From assembly GCA_023053575.1 (NCBI GenBank), contig JAKZAP010000008.1, forward strand, positions 8,358,034-8,422,033: 64,000 nt of DNA, given 5' to 3'. Positions 23,158 through 30,815 of the stretch are shown piece by piece. The DNA is from Branchinecta lynchi. Taxonomy: Eukaryota; Arthropoda; Branchiopoda; Anostraca; Branchinectidae. The notes beneath the pieces were generated by a model. It ran no database searches. It was not told the DNA's origin and was given only the letters and a program-made list of their open reading frames with translations. Within the stretch, counting starts at the first letter, position 1. The number at the start of each line of letters is the position of its first letter. A program made the translations under genes and the position numbers.

Positions 23158-25103
23158 TTATGGCACTTGAGCTTACTCAAGTGCCAGATAGCGATTGTAA
23201 TTTCTGTCCGTCAGTCGGTCTGTCGGTCCCGGTTTTGCTAGTTCGGGCACTTCCAGATAAGCTAGGACGATGAAACTTGGCAGGCATATCAGGAACTGGA
23301 CCAGATTAAATTAGAAATTGTCGCTTCCTCGATCCGACCATCTGGAGGGGAGTGGAGGGAGGGGGAATCCGGAAAAAAATAGGAAAAATGAGATATATTT
23401 AGCTTACGAACGGGTGATCGGATCTTAATGAAACTTGATATATGGAAGGGTTTCGTGTCTCAGACCCTCCATTTTAAATCCAGACCGGATCCGGTGACAG
23501 TGGGGGGAGTTGGAGGGGGAAACCGGAAATCTTGGAAAACACTTAGAGTGGAGGGATCCGGATGAAACTTGGTGGAAAGTACAAGCAAAAGTCCTAGATA
23601 CGTGACTGAAATAACCGGAACTGCTCACTTTGGGGGAGTTGGGGGGGGGGGGGGAGAAGTCCGAATTTGTAGTGATCCCGCGAGTTCCGTGCTTCCTGAT
23701 GTGCTGGGACGATGGAAATTGGCAGGCATGTCTGGGATCCGACCAGATTAAATGGGAAATCGTCAATTCCCCGATTCGACCATCTGGGGGGGGGGGGGGG
23801 GGTGGAGGGAGGGTGAAGCTAAAATTTGAGGTATTTTTAGCTTGCGAACGGGTGATAGGATCTTGATGAAAATTGATATTTAGGATGATTTCGTGTCTCA
23901 GACATCTCACTTTAAATCCGGACCGGATCCGATGACACTGGGGGGAGTTAGAGGAGGGAACCGGAAATTTTGAGAAACGCTTAAAGTGGAGGGATCGGGA
24001 TGAAACTTGGTGGGAAAAACAAGCACAGGTCCTAGACACGTCATTGACATAACCGGACCAGATTCAGGGCACTGTGGGGGAGTTGGGGTGGGGGTCCGGA
24101 TTTCTAGCTATCCCGTGAGTTCGGCATACTTCCTGATGTCCTAGGGCGATGAAACTTGGCAGGTATGTCAGGGATCCGAACAGATTGACTTGAGAACAGC
24201 CGTTTCCCCACCCGACCATCGTGGGGGGAGTGGGTGGATGGGGAGTCAGGAATCTAGTGGCGTGCATAACTTTTGAACGGGTGATCGGATTTGAATGAAA
24301 CTTGTCTGGTGAGCTATCGCCTCGGACGTTCAGTGTCACGTCCGGGTCGGGTCCGATACCTGTGGGGATGGGGGGGGGGGGGGGGGTGGAAAACTCAAGA
24401 AACTCTAAAAGCAGAGGGATTGGGACGAAACTTAATGGATGGAACAAGCATTAGGACTAGATGAAATTGACGGAGCCAGATGGTTTCGGGGCTCTGTGGG
24501 GGGAGTTGGAGGGGGTTTCCTGGAATTCCGGTAGTCGTGAGTTAGAATAGTTCCAGATGTAAAACGACAACGAAACTTTGCAGGCATATTAGCGACCCGA
24601 ATTATCTTGACTTAAGAACCTGACACAACATACTCTCGGAAACTTCCGTTCCTAGATCCGAGCATTTTTTGGGGAGCAAGAGAAGAGAAATATGGAAATT
24701 GACTTCTATAAATTGCGAACGAGTGGTCTGATTCGAGTGAAACTTCATGGGTGATACGAATCGATGGCCTCGACATGTAAAACATGCGTTCGAGCCATAT
24801 GCGGCCACGATTAGGGGAATTGGGGGTGGGGGGACTTTTGACATTCACAAAAACCAAACGGATGGACCGAATGAGATGCAATTCGACAGTGCCGAGTTTT
24901 TGCGGCCTAGATTTGTTATTTGGCGTCCGGGCCGGATTCGGCCAAGGTAGGGGAGGTACTGGAAACTTGCAGATAGGCTATGCTCCAATTTCAGACAAAC
25001 TTGATGGACAGGTACAGGGAATTAAGAGATTGGGCCCGAACCGGCTCCGACAACGTTGGTGGGAAGGGGGGGGGGGTACCGGAACTTTCCAAAAATGCTC
25101 AGA
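23158..25103 (+). repeat. R2 repeat, left part (split by Polinton)
   Basis: Starts with tatggcacttgagcttactcaagtgcca, then a tail of roughly 300-bp degenerate units. Each unit has aacttggcag or gaaacttg words, a 'gatccgaccatc' followed by G-runs, and a 'ccggaa' word. The element is non-coding and resembles a large non-autonomous transposon or complex satellite. It breaks off at the Polinton target site and resumes at 38983. Confidence 0.75.
25098..25103. repeat. Polinton target-site duplication, left
   Basis: CTCAGA immediately precedes the terminal AGTAGT and is repeated at 38977-38982. Six bases is the length typical of Polinton insertion. Confidence 0.95.
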
Positions 25104-25346
25104 AGTAGTATAAGATCGCCGCTCCCACTCCACCCTCCCTCCAATTTCAAAACCCCATTTTAACATCAATTTCTTAAATTTTAACATCCTTTTTACCAAA
25201 TTATCCCCCTTTTTAAGAACATTTTTATTTTCTTACTTCCAAAATAAAGGATACAAGAAATGAGAAATATTACCCTTTACTACATATAAAATACTACAAT
25301 ATACACTACTTCTTTTTTTTTACATTTTTCATTTTTTTTTCAAATA

Positions 25347-25655
25347 TTACTGAGTAAACAGTTCTAAATCCACATATGTTTCTTTGTTCTTGTTTTCGCG
25401 TACAATCGGTTGCAGAACTAGATTTTTCTTTAAAAGTAATTCGTTAGCAATGGCATTATATTTCTGTGTTATAAACAAATCACAGGGTTTGTCATTATGA
25501 TTAATAACTACAACCAACTTATCACCATATTTTGTCTTAGCAATTCTCATTTTAACAATAGTATATTTCAATCCTAGAACTAGTTATTCTTTCCTGATTG
25601 TCTCATTGTATTTATTCATTCTGATTGTATTCAAGACTTCCTTTGCGGACTCCAT
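25347..25655 (-). pseudogene. TIR-encoded small protein, left copy (nonsense)
   Basis: The mirror copy of the intact 102-residue gene at 38425-38733. It starts in the same TAATAAATG context at 25655, but codon 24 is TAA (25584-25586) where the right copy has GAA. Only a 23-residue peptide, or an N-truncated product from the ATG at 25571, could be made. Apart from one further substitution (Thr to Ala at residue 4), the coding sequence matches the right copy. For the family see the right copy. Confidence 0.85.
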
Positions 25656-25665
25656 TTATTAGGGG
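25653..25665 (-). promoter_or_regulatory. Gene-start motif CCCTAATAAATG
   Basis: Start-codon motif of the left TIR gene, identical in core to that of the right copy (one substitution just upstream). Confidence 0.6.
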
Positions 25666-25692
25666 ATGATTTTATTAAATAAAAATCCAGAC

Positions 25693-27030
25693 TCACAAAC
25701 TCACATACATATTTTTATTGATAATATCTAATGTAGCTTTTCTTTCATAATATATAACACAGTAAACATTATATGGTACGGGTTGATTATCTTTCAACGT
25801 TAAACTTATTTCAATATCAGCAGTTGTTCCATTATAAATATTTGACTCGTGTTTGGTAACATCGAAACAGAATAGTGGATATACTTCTTTAAATTCTTCT
25901 ATACTAACAACACTACCAGTATCAAATGCTAATTGTTTATAACCCAAATGTATGAACCTATTGTAAAGATTTGAGTATTTACATTTATCATCGCTAAAAT
26001 CACATTTAAGTGGTTCTTCAGGATATTTATCCCCATTAATTCTAAGTTCTATGTCTGTTAAATTCATATGATCAAACACCATATTATTCATTAATTGATT
26101 GTTATGCTTTTCATTTTTCTGTAGCATCACAACTACTTTTGTTGGATTGTTTCTCTCAGAAATAACTTTCCAAGTGTGCTCCTTATTCTGACTAACATCA
26201 CTTTTATAACTATTACATGCTTCCCACATCAGATTATGCTTTTTATCCTTAGCAAGACCCTTTTCTAAGTTACTCATCATTTCAATACTAGGAGCTACAA
26301 TAGGGATCTTCCAGGATAAATACTCGATGACTACTTTGAAATTAGTATTTCCATTTCTTATAATCATGTTGTTATCATCATTTCTTCTTAGAAATATTTT
26401 ATGCGATGCACCTCTGAAGAATCGTTTGTTTCCTTTCAAAAATCCAAACAATTCTGATAATGGTAAATACATAATTACTAATTTACTGCTCTTTGTTCTG
26501 TTATATCTTTTTTCAAATCCTTTATTATAATTATCATTATTGGTCAACCTGACTGCTGCAGCCCCTGCAGTAAACGAAGCAATTACAGGATTGATTTCTT
26601 TCCCTTGATTATAATCTTTATGCCAGAAATGATTTCTTGCAGCACTTCTAGAATAATCATCAGAGTATTCAATCAACTTTGTAACGGTAGTTGTAATACC
26701 AACATGATTAATTTTTTCAACCGATTCATCGTTTATTACATACTCAGCGGTACTGAATAAATTAAATCCATTATTCGTTAAAGTAGCAACATCGGTTGCA
26801 GCTATAGGAGTCCCATCTTCGTTTACTATTCTTACACTGACATCAAGATAACTTTCACTTGGATAAAACCAAGAATCTAATTTCTTTGTTACGAATTCAA
26901 ACTCTGATTTATTAGATACATTCACATCTGTTTCTCGAATTTCTTTAAATTCATATTTAACCACTGTATCATCCACAAACGGTTCATCAAAAATGTTCCA
27001 TTGCGGACTGATAACTTTATTTACTGCCAT
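25693..27030 (-). CDS. MCP: Polinton major capsid protein (double jelly roll)
   Basis: A 445-residue protein in the position and style of the Polinton/adintovirus hexon-like major capsid protein. Sequence cues are a beta-rich N terminus (residues 1-130, including FYPSESYLDVSVRI and FNLFSTAEYVIND), a central YLPLSELFGFLKGNKRFFRG motif (about 187-207) followed by a beta hairpin, and a C-terminal half with further beta strands (PYNVYCVIYYERKATLDIIN). The LFGF-type motif after the first jelly roll is shared by DJR capsid proteins of this group. It would form the pseudo-hexagonal trimers of an icosahedral shell. At 445 residues it is shorter than many Polinton MCPs. It is last in the leftward cluster, 45 bp after the pVI-like gene, with a TATATAAATG start motif. 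The frame is intact. Confidence 0.85.
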   Translation of the reverse strand: MAVNKVISPQWNIFDEPFVDDTVVKYEFKEIRETDVNVSNKSEFEFVTKKLDSWFYPSESYLDVSVRIVNEDGTPIAATDVATLTNNGFNLFSTAEYVINDESVEKINHVGITTTVTKLIEYSDDYSRSAARNHFWHKDYNQGKEINPVIASFTAGAAAVRLTNNDNYNKGFEKRYNRTKSSKLVIMYLPLSELFGFLKGNKRFFRGASHKIFLRRNDDNNMIIRNGNTNFKVVIEYLSWKIPIVAPSIEMMSNLEKGLAKDKKHNLMWEACNSYKSDVSQNKEHTWKVISERNNPTKVVVMLQKNEKHNNQLMNNMVFDHMNLTDIELRINGDKYPEEPLKCDFSDDKCKYSNLYNRFIHLGYKQLAFDTGSVVSIEEFKEVYPLFCFDVTKHESNIYNGTTADIEISLTLKDNQPVPYNVYCVIYYERKATLDIINKNMYVSL

Positions 27031-27037
27031 TTATATA
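27028..27037 (-). promoter_or_regulatory. Gene-start motif TATATAAATG (MCP)
   Basis: The 10 bases ending at the MCP initiator; a TATA-like variant of the common TAATAAATG motif. Confidence 0.55.
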
Positions 27038-27075
27038 AGAAAGAAATTATTAAATAAAACTTATTTCAGAATCTT

Positions 27076-27417
27076 TTAACCATTTCCAGTCATTAACGTT
27101 TTGATCAAGTCCTGACTTCTTTGATTTAAAATCCTTTTATTTGTACCGATAAGATCCTTCATCGATTTTTTGTTTCCAATTACATCAATGAGTTCCTTCT
27201 TGTTTACATTGATCAGATCTTTCCAATATTCTATTGCTCTGTTTTTCAACAACTCAAATTTCGGTTTAATAATATTATTATACATTGACATAGCCCCATC
27301 TTTTATTTGTTTTGCTGACGTTTGAAATAGCTGGGAATTAACAATGTTTTTGAATACACTACCGATTCCACTTCCATACTGCTTTTTATAAAGTAATCGC
27401 TTATTATTAATCAACAT
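27076..27417 (-). CDS. pVI-like minor virion protein
   Basis: A 113-residue basic protein with an N-terminal glycine-rich segment (QYGSGIGSVFKNIVN) followed by amphipathic helices. A Gly-x-Gly stretch ahead of an amphipathic helix between penton and hexon genes is the arrangement of adenovirus pVI-like proteins in this virus lineage. Those bind under the hexon and are cut by the virion protease. The functional name is inference from position and style, as I see no strict protease consensus. It starts with CCTATAAATG and lies 28 bp after the penton stop. An alternative is a family-specific structural protein without a pVI role. Confidence 0.55.
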   Translation of the reverse strand: MLINNKRLLYKKQYGSGIGSVFKNIVNSQLFQTSAKQIKDGAMSMYNNIIKPKFELLKNRAIEYWKDLINVNKKELIDVIGNKKSMKDLIGTNKRILNQRSQDLIKTLMTGNG

Positions 27418-27424
27418 TTATAGG
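27415..27424 (-). promoter_or_regulatory. Gene-start motif CCTATAAATG (pVI-like)
   Basis: Common motif variant directly on the start codon. Confidence 0.55.
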
Positions 27425-27445
27425 TAAATAATTTTATTTCACTAA

Positions 27446-27970
27446 TCAATAAGCTTTTCTTAAATGCAGCACGTATCCAACGTTATCACCATTCAAATCG
27501 ATAGGTCTTCCCAACTGATCAGTAATTGTCATTCTCAAGGAGTAAATAAAGTCTTTTGAATTAATAGGCAGGTAGATTAATTGTCTAGGATTCTCAACAA
27601 TTTGACAACCCGGTTCTGTATTAGGAACAAATGTCCAAATGACATCTGATTTACTTTTGTTTACGATAGAACTGTTTACGAGAGAGCAGTGAATTTGAAT
27701 TTTATCAACGCTTCTTGTTATATTCGGAAGCTTTGTACCTTCATTGATTTTCTTAGATATCTCACTATCCTTCTCAAATCCTAAAATCTGACACAAGTCA
27801 CTATTAAATCTAAACACATATTTTTCTTGTAATAGTATGACAAATCTCATAGATGCTGGATTGGATGAAATTACAATAGGACATTTATCTTTTGGGGTAT
27901 CAAAATACTGACACAAAAAATAATTCAAACAATCATCGTTATACATCCCATTAGGAATAGTAACATTCAT
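27446..27970 (-). CDS. Penton-like minor capsid protein, C-terminal part
   Basis: A 174-residue frame with beta-rich sequence (IPNGMYNDDCLNYFL, YVFRFNSDLCQILGF, SLRMTITDQLGRPIDL, GYVLHLRKAY) matching the single-jelly-roll penton protein that closes the vertices of Polinton-type capsids. Its first ATG (27970) lacks the TAATAAATG motif found at all other starts and follows a G-run, so this is almost certainly the second part of the gene that starts at 28161 rather than a separate gene. It is in the -1 frame relative to the first part. The ATG also overlaps the upstream TGA as ATGA, so termination-reinitiation is another formal possibility. Confidence 0.75.
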   Translation of the reverse strand: MNVTIPNGMYNDDCLNYFLCQYFDTPKDKCPIVISSNPASMRFVILLQEKYVFRFNSDLCQILGFEKDSEISKKINEGTKLPNITRSVDKIQIHCSLVNSSIVNKSKSDVIWTFVPNTEPGCQIVENPRQLIYLPINSKDFIYSLRMTITDQLGRPIDLNGDNVGYVLHLRKAY

Positions 27971-28161
27971 CCACCCCCCTCTTCATCTTTCCTGTATTGA
28001 AATGTATTATTTCCAAATTTATCACTTATATTATGCCATGAATACCACAAAGTACACTGATTCAAACCTATTTCATAATCCCAATTACGATTCAATTCGA
28101 TTGGTTGACTAAATGTTATATCAATGATACTTTCATTACCTTCAATGTTTAACAACACCAT
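27967..28161 (-). CDS. Penton-like minor capsid protein, N-terminal part
   Basis: A 64-residue frame (IDITFSQPIELNRNWDYEIG followed by LNQCTLWYSWHNI) that gives the opening beta strands of the penton jelly roll. The pattern 'strand, W-x-Y-E-I-G-L' is usual at the start of these proteins. It begins 3 bp after the stop of the 264-residue upstream gene with TCTAATAAATGG. The frame closes at TGA (27967-27969), straight after a run of six G. Continuation needs a -1 shift within the 17 bases between the -1 frame TGA (27983-27985) and this stop, where the run G GGG GGT (27973-27979) sits. Confidence 0.75.
   Translation of the reverse strand: MVLLNIEGNESIIDITFSQPIELNRNWDYEIGLNQCTLWYSWHNISDKFGNNTFQYRKDEEGGG
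27973..27979 (-). other. Heptamer G GGG GGT at penton frame junction
   Basis: It fits X XXY YYZ in the upstream frame and sits in the only window where a -1 shift could join the two penton parts. G in the Y positions is not favoured for eukaryotic frameshifting, so a mutational or sequencing indel in the G-run is at least as likely here. Confidence 0.4.
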
Positions 28162-28168
28162 TTATTAG
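28159..28168 (-). promoter_or_regulatory. Overlapping stop, AATAAA and start (penton)
   Basis: Reads CTAATAAATG. The first TAA is the stop codon of the upstream gene, AATAAA is a potential polyadenylation signal, and ATG starts the penton gene. Three signals are packed in nine bases. Confidence 0.65.
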
Positions 28169-28959
28169 AAATATTTTTTATATATTGAATTGTAATATCT
28201 CTTCGTAAGAAATTTATTTCGCATTAACGAATCCAAAATATCAATAGCTTCATTTCTCACCTCATCAGATGTAATTCCGTTTACTCTGCTACCTATCAAA
28301 GTGTATAGTTTTGAAATCATTTCATCACAATTCATAAATATTCCAGTTCCTTGTTGTCTGATAAAGGGTATACTAGATTGAATTTTTTTTAATCTATCCT
28401 TATAGTCTTGTATAAATAAAATAATTTTATCATACTTATTCGAACTATAACTTTTACTTTTCAGACCACCATAACTTTGACTTATAGATGTTAAATAATT
28501 CAGAGCCCCATCTATTTCGTTAGGATCGATATCATTCCAGTCATCTTTATATTTTAAATTAATTTGATTTAATAATTCCACATCAATATTTAAGTTTAGA
28601 TTTACGTCATATGGTTGTTCTAGATTGGGTTCTATAGCATGAGTGGGAGCTCGACTCGATTCCTCTGAAGTAGTGGTCTGTAAAGCTGTTTTAAATGTTT
28701 CACCTAATCTTACAAACCGTCTTCTTGAATTATTATCACCTTCCTGTAGTTTATTAATTATCGTTTCAGCGTTCTCTTGTAATTTTTTGATGGTATCTTT
28801 AGTGTTTTCTTTTTGTGCTATAATAACTGGAGCGTTTAATTCTGAAGCATATTCCCGAAATCCTGCCTTCTCCATCTCATTTTGTTGAACCTTTCTTCTC
28901 TGAATTTCTCTGTTCTTCACTATATCCGATAAAATATCACTCAAGCGTCTTGAATCCAT
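28165..28959 (-). CDS. Polinton hypothetical protein with coiled coil
   Basis: A 264-residue protein I cannot assign with confidence. Residues about 10-90 are charged, with a heptad-like pattern (DIVKNREIQRRKVQQNEMEK and TIKKLQENAETIINKLQEG), suggesting a coiled coil. The C-terminal half is globular and mixed, with SLMRNKFLTKRYYNSIYKKYF at the end. It lies between integrase and penton, where related elements usually keep virion or morphogenesis genes. Its start has TATATAAATGG and its stop codon is part of the next gene's start motif. No catalytic motif is visible. Confidence 0.7.
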   Translation of the reverse strand: MDSRRLSDILSDIVKNREIQRRKVQQNEMEKAGFREYASELNAPVIIAQKENTKDTIKKLQENAETIINKLQEGDNNSRRRFVRLGETFKTALQTTTSEESSRAPTHAIEPNLEQPYDVNLNLNIDVELLNQINLKYKDDWNDIDPNEIDGALNYLTSISQSYGGLKSKSYSSNKYDKIILFIQDYKDRLKKIQSSIPFIRQQGTGIFMNCDEMISKLYTLIGSRVNGITSDEVRNEAIDILDSLMRNKFLTKRYYNSIYKKYF

Positions 28960-28966
28960 TTATATA
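28957..28966 (-). promoter_or_regulatory. Gene-start motif TATATAAATG (264-aa gene)
   Basis: TATA-like variant directly on the initiator, 16 bp after the integrase stop. Confidence 0.55.
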
Positions 28967-28975
28967 CAACTAATT

Positions 28976-29947
28976 TTATTTCATAATAAATTTTGAAAGT
29001 TCTTTTTCATAAAACCCTCCTTGAATTAATTCCCCACTTTTGTCAGATATTTCATAAGTAATGGGAATGGTAGGTCTGATGGTTGCTATCTGAAATACTT
29101 CATCCGTATAATTAGGTAAATATCCTTTATCGAAAATACTTTTTTCTTTTTTAATTCTGACTAAATCCCCTACTTTGACGTTTCCTGTGATTTTGTACTC
29201 ATCTACTGGAGGAAACAGAGCACTAAAAACCTTTTTCTGATTAACCTTTTTACTAGCATCAACTGGTTTCATTTGTATTGAACGGTGGTACGAGTTATTA
29301 TAATTACTCACAAATAAAGGTAAAATATCAATCCAATTAGTAGTGCTATTGTGAGTGAAATATTTCCATAGCTTTTCTTTTAGCGTTCTATTGAACCGTT
29401 CAACGATTTGTGCTTTCAATTCGCTTTCAGATGCAAACCAGTGTATGCCGTTATTTTTCAAAAAAGTTTGAACATTTCTCATCACAAATTCTTTACCTTT
29501 ATCAGTTTGTAGTTTCTTAGGAATTCTTTCTTTAAATATAACACTGAATGCTTTTATTATTTCAGCACCCGTTTTGTCTTTCAGAGGGATACACCAAGCA
29601 TATTTACTAAAGCAATCAATAACAGTTAAAATGTAATTTGTTTTATTATTTTCTTTTTTATATTTCTGCATGTCAACTAAATCAGCTTGCCATTGCTCAT
29701 CAACATAGTGAACATACACTCGCCTCCTTTCAAAGTTATGATAGGAAGGTTTGTGTAACGTATACACATTCTCATTTTGCAACACATTTTTTATTTTATC
29801 CTTGGAAACCTTAACACCATTTTCTTTTAATTTTCTGTAAATATCATCCACACCTGAATAATTAGAATAATACGTCTTTAAAATATCTGTTTCTGCGTTG
29901 AGGTTTTTTTTAAAAAGCGATTTTTCCTCGATCCGCAAATAACACAA
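28976..29947 (-). CDS. INT: Polinton RVE-family integrase
   Basis: A retroviral-type integrase. The catalytic core has Asp at residue 89 (WQADLVDM), Asp at 149 (LQTDKGKEF) and Glu at 183 (KAQIVERFNRTLK), a D-D(33)E spacing. It is followed by the YNNSYHRSI motif and a C-terminal SH3-like segment (VGDLVRIKKEK). It inserts the element into host DNA and would have made the 6-bp duplication seen here. There is no ATG in frame before the catalytic core; residue counts here start from a TTG. The frame is open back to a TAA at 29969-29971 and overlaps the zinc-ribbon gene, of which it is the -1 frame. The conserved N-terminal region (LKTYYSNYSGVDDIYRKL) begins just after an A8 run, so expression by -1 frameshifting is plausible. 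Confidence 0.93.
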   Translation of the reverse strand: MCYLRIEEKSLFKKNLNAETDILKTYYSNYSGVDDIYRKLKENGVKVSKDKIKNVLQNENVYTLHKPSYHNFERRRVYVHYVDEQWQADLVDMQKYKKENNKTNYILTVIDCFSKYAWCIPLKDKTGAEIIKAFSVIFKERIPKKLQTDKGKEFVMRNVQTFLKNNGIHWFASESELKAQIVERFNRTLKEKLWKYFTHNSTTNWIDILPLFVSNYNNSYHRSIQMKPVDASKKVNQKKVFSALFPPVDEYKITGNVKVGDLVRIKKEKSIFDKGYLPNYTDEVFQIATIRPTIPITYEISDKSGELIQGGFYEKELSKFIMK

Positions 29948-30045
29948 TTCCCTTTCAGCATTGGAACATTATTTTTTTGTGACACTGCCTTAAACATTGA
30001 TTCAGTGTCAGTGCTCTTTTTACATTTCATACAATAAATCTCCAT
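29878..30045 (-). CDS. Small zinc-ribbon protein
   Basis: A 55-residue protein starting at 30045 with TCTAATAAATGG and ending at TAA 29878-29880. It has two Cys pairs, YCMKC near residues 4-8 and NCVICGSRKNRF near 33-44, forming a probable zinc ribbon. Small proteins with this CxxC...CxxCG-KxxRF pattern are common in Polintons next to the integrase; their role is unknown. The last residues (after KNRFLKK) look non-conserved, as expected if part of the product shifts frame in the A8 run (29904-29911) and continues into integrase. It overlaps the integrase frame by about 70 bp. It was too short for a routine ORF cut-off. Confidence 0.75.
   Translation of the reverse strand: MEIYCMKCKKSTDTESMFKAVSQKNNVPMLKGNCVICGSRKNRFLKKTSTQKQIF
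29905..29911 (-). other. Slippery heptamer A AAA AAA (zinc ribbon/integrase)
   Basis: In the zinc-ribbon frame the codons read TTA AAA AAA ACC, so the run fits the X XXY YYZ rule. A -1 slip puts ribosomes into the integrase frame. It lies between the -1 frame TAA (29969-29971) and the zero-frame stop (29878-29880), the required window. No downstream pseudoknot was identified by eye. Confidence 0.5.
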
Positions 30046-30052
30046 TTATTAG
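30043..30052 (-). promoter_or_regulatory. Gene-start motif CTAATAAATG (zinc ribbon)
   Basis: Same core as the penton and pX starts, located 17 bp after the protease stop. Confidence 0.6.
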
Positions 30053-30062
30053 AAAACAATTT

Positions 30063-30344
30063 TTATAAACGAAAAGCAACCAACTTCATTTTGCGCTTAA
30101 TGTAGGAAATACAGTGAAGTCCACAGTTTAATTCATCTATATTTTGAACAGCAAGATTTTCATAAGCTATTTTTTTCTTTGAAGTTCTTAGATATTTAAT
30201 TATTTCTTTTCCTGGGGGAATACCGAAAGAATCAAAAAATTCTACATGGGGGTATTCAGGTAGATTACAATACGCAACCCAGTGAGTTCCAGGCATTCCG
30301 AGTTTATCATAATTAATGACACCGCATTCTTTATTACAAATATG
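30063..30344 (-). pseudogene. Adenovirus-type protease, C-terminal part
   Basis: 93 codons plus stop carrying most of a C5-type cysteine protease. GMPGTHWVAYCN holds the catalytic His, EFFDSFGIPPGKE the acidic residue and DELNCGLHCISYI the catalytic Cys. This enzyme matures virion proteins in adenoviruses, Polintons and relatives. The frame is separated from its N-terminal part (30679-30815) by a LINE insertion of 334 bp, with ATATG duplicated at both sides, and the insert contains in-frame stops. The catalytic residues themselves look intact. An apparent ATG at 30371 lies in the inserted LINE and is not the real start. Confidence 0.88.
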
Positions 30345-30678
30345 CGAAGTACCTCCTACGGCTTCCACCATGGACTAGCAACCGTTTTGTGACAAGTCGG
30401 TATGGGATTATCGACCCTGCTGAAGCGATCATAGCTCAGATTGCCAGATACAACTCTGGTATTGTTGCTCATCCTTGGGCAACCATTTTGAGGCAGTAGT
30501 TCTGTCTTTTGTATTTTTGTATTTAGGTATCCATCTCGTTCTTTGTTTTTCTGTATTAGTGTATTCTCTCGTAGTGTGTTTCTCGTTTTCTTTTTATCTT
30601 GTACTCCATCTGTTTTCTTTTGATGGGAAATAAATATATACATACATAAATATATACATACATACATACATACTATTT
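30345..30678 (+). mobile_element. 5'-truncated LINE insertion in protease
   Basis: A 334-bp insertion flanked by ATATG at 30340-30344 and 30679-30683. From 30345 the plus strand encodes about 50 codons ending at TAG 30497-30499 (KYLLRLPPWTSNRF and GIIDPAEAIIAQIARYNSG), which resembles the extreme C terminus of a non-LTR RT ORF2. A non-coding 3' UTR and a (CATA)n tail with aataaa follow. It is a classic truncated LINE 3' end, oriented opposite to the protease. The clade is not determined. Confidence 0.75.
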
Positions 30679-30815
30679 ATATGTTTGGGTAGCGTATCTA
30701 TAGAGAACACACCTCTAAACTGTGGTATATCCCCTAATGCATCCATAATATCAAAATTGGTTAGAGGTCCTACTTTACTTTTGCTTCTTTTTTGATGTCC
30801 CCGTTTTTTGACTTC
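30679..30815 (-). pseudogene. Adenovirus-type protease, N-terminal part
   Basis: In the -1 frame relative to the pX gene, the sequence GPLTNFDIMDALGDIPQFRG followed by VFSIDTLPKHI matches the start of Polinton proteases (an 'LTNFDI' helix and a 'GVF..D.LP' strand). The conserved region begins before the only in-frame ATG (30746), and there is no TAATAAATG motif. The frame opens at the TAG at 30816-30818 inside the pX gene. Protease may therefore have been made as a -1 frameshift extension of pX, or its start codon has been lost. The part ends at the LINE insertion. Confidence 0.82.

Larger units (their letters stand above)
25104..25688 (+). repeat. Polinton left TIR (585 bp)
   Basis: It pairs with 38392-38976 along its full length without indels. 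I count about five mismatches, or roughly 99% identity. The outer 243 bp are non-coding; the inner part carries a gene copy on the minus strand. Low divergence between TIRs points to a fairly recent insertion or to gene conversion. Confidence 0.95.

Noticed and set aside
27446..27970. Penton C-terminal frame as an independent gene
   Set aside because: Its ATG lacks the start motif present at the other starts and the protein would miss the first jelly-roll strands, which are encoded just upstream in another frame.
30356..30667. 103-codon minus-strand frame beginning in the (CATA)n tail
   Set aside because: It is the antisense of the inserted LINE 3' end and is not in the protease frame.
30711..30768. 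Possible stimulatory stem for frameshifting: ACCTCTAA (30761-30768) pairs with TTAGAGGT (30711-30718)
   Set aside because: The pairing is perfect over 8 bp, but it begins about 34 bases after the slippery heptamer, too far for the usual 5-9 base spacing, and the loop is over 40 bases.
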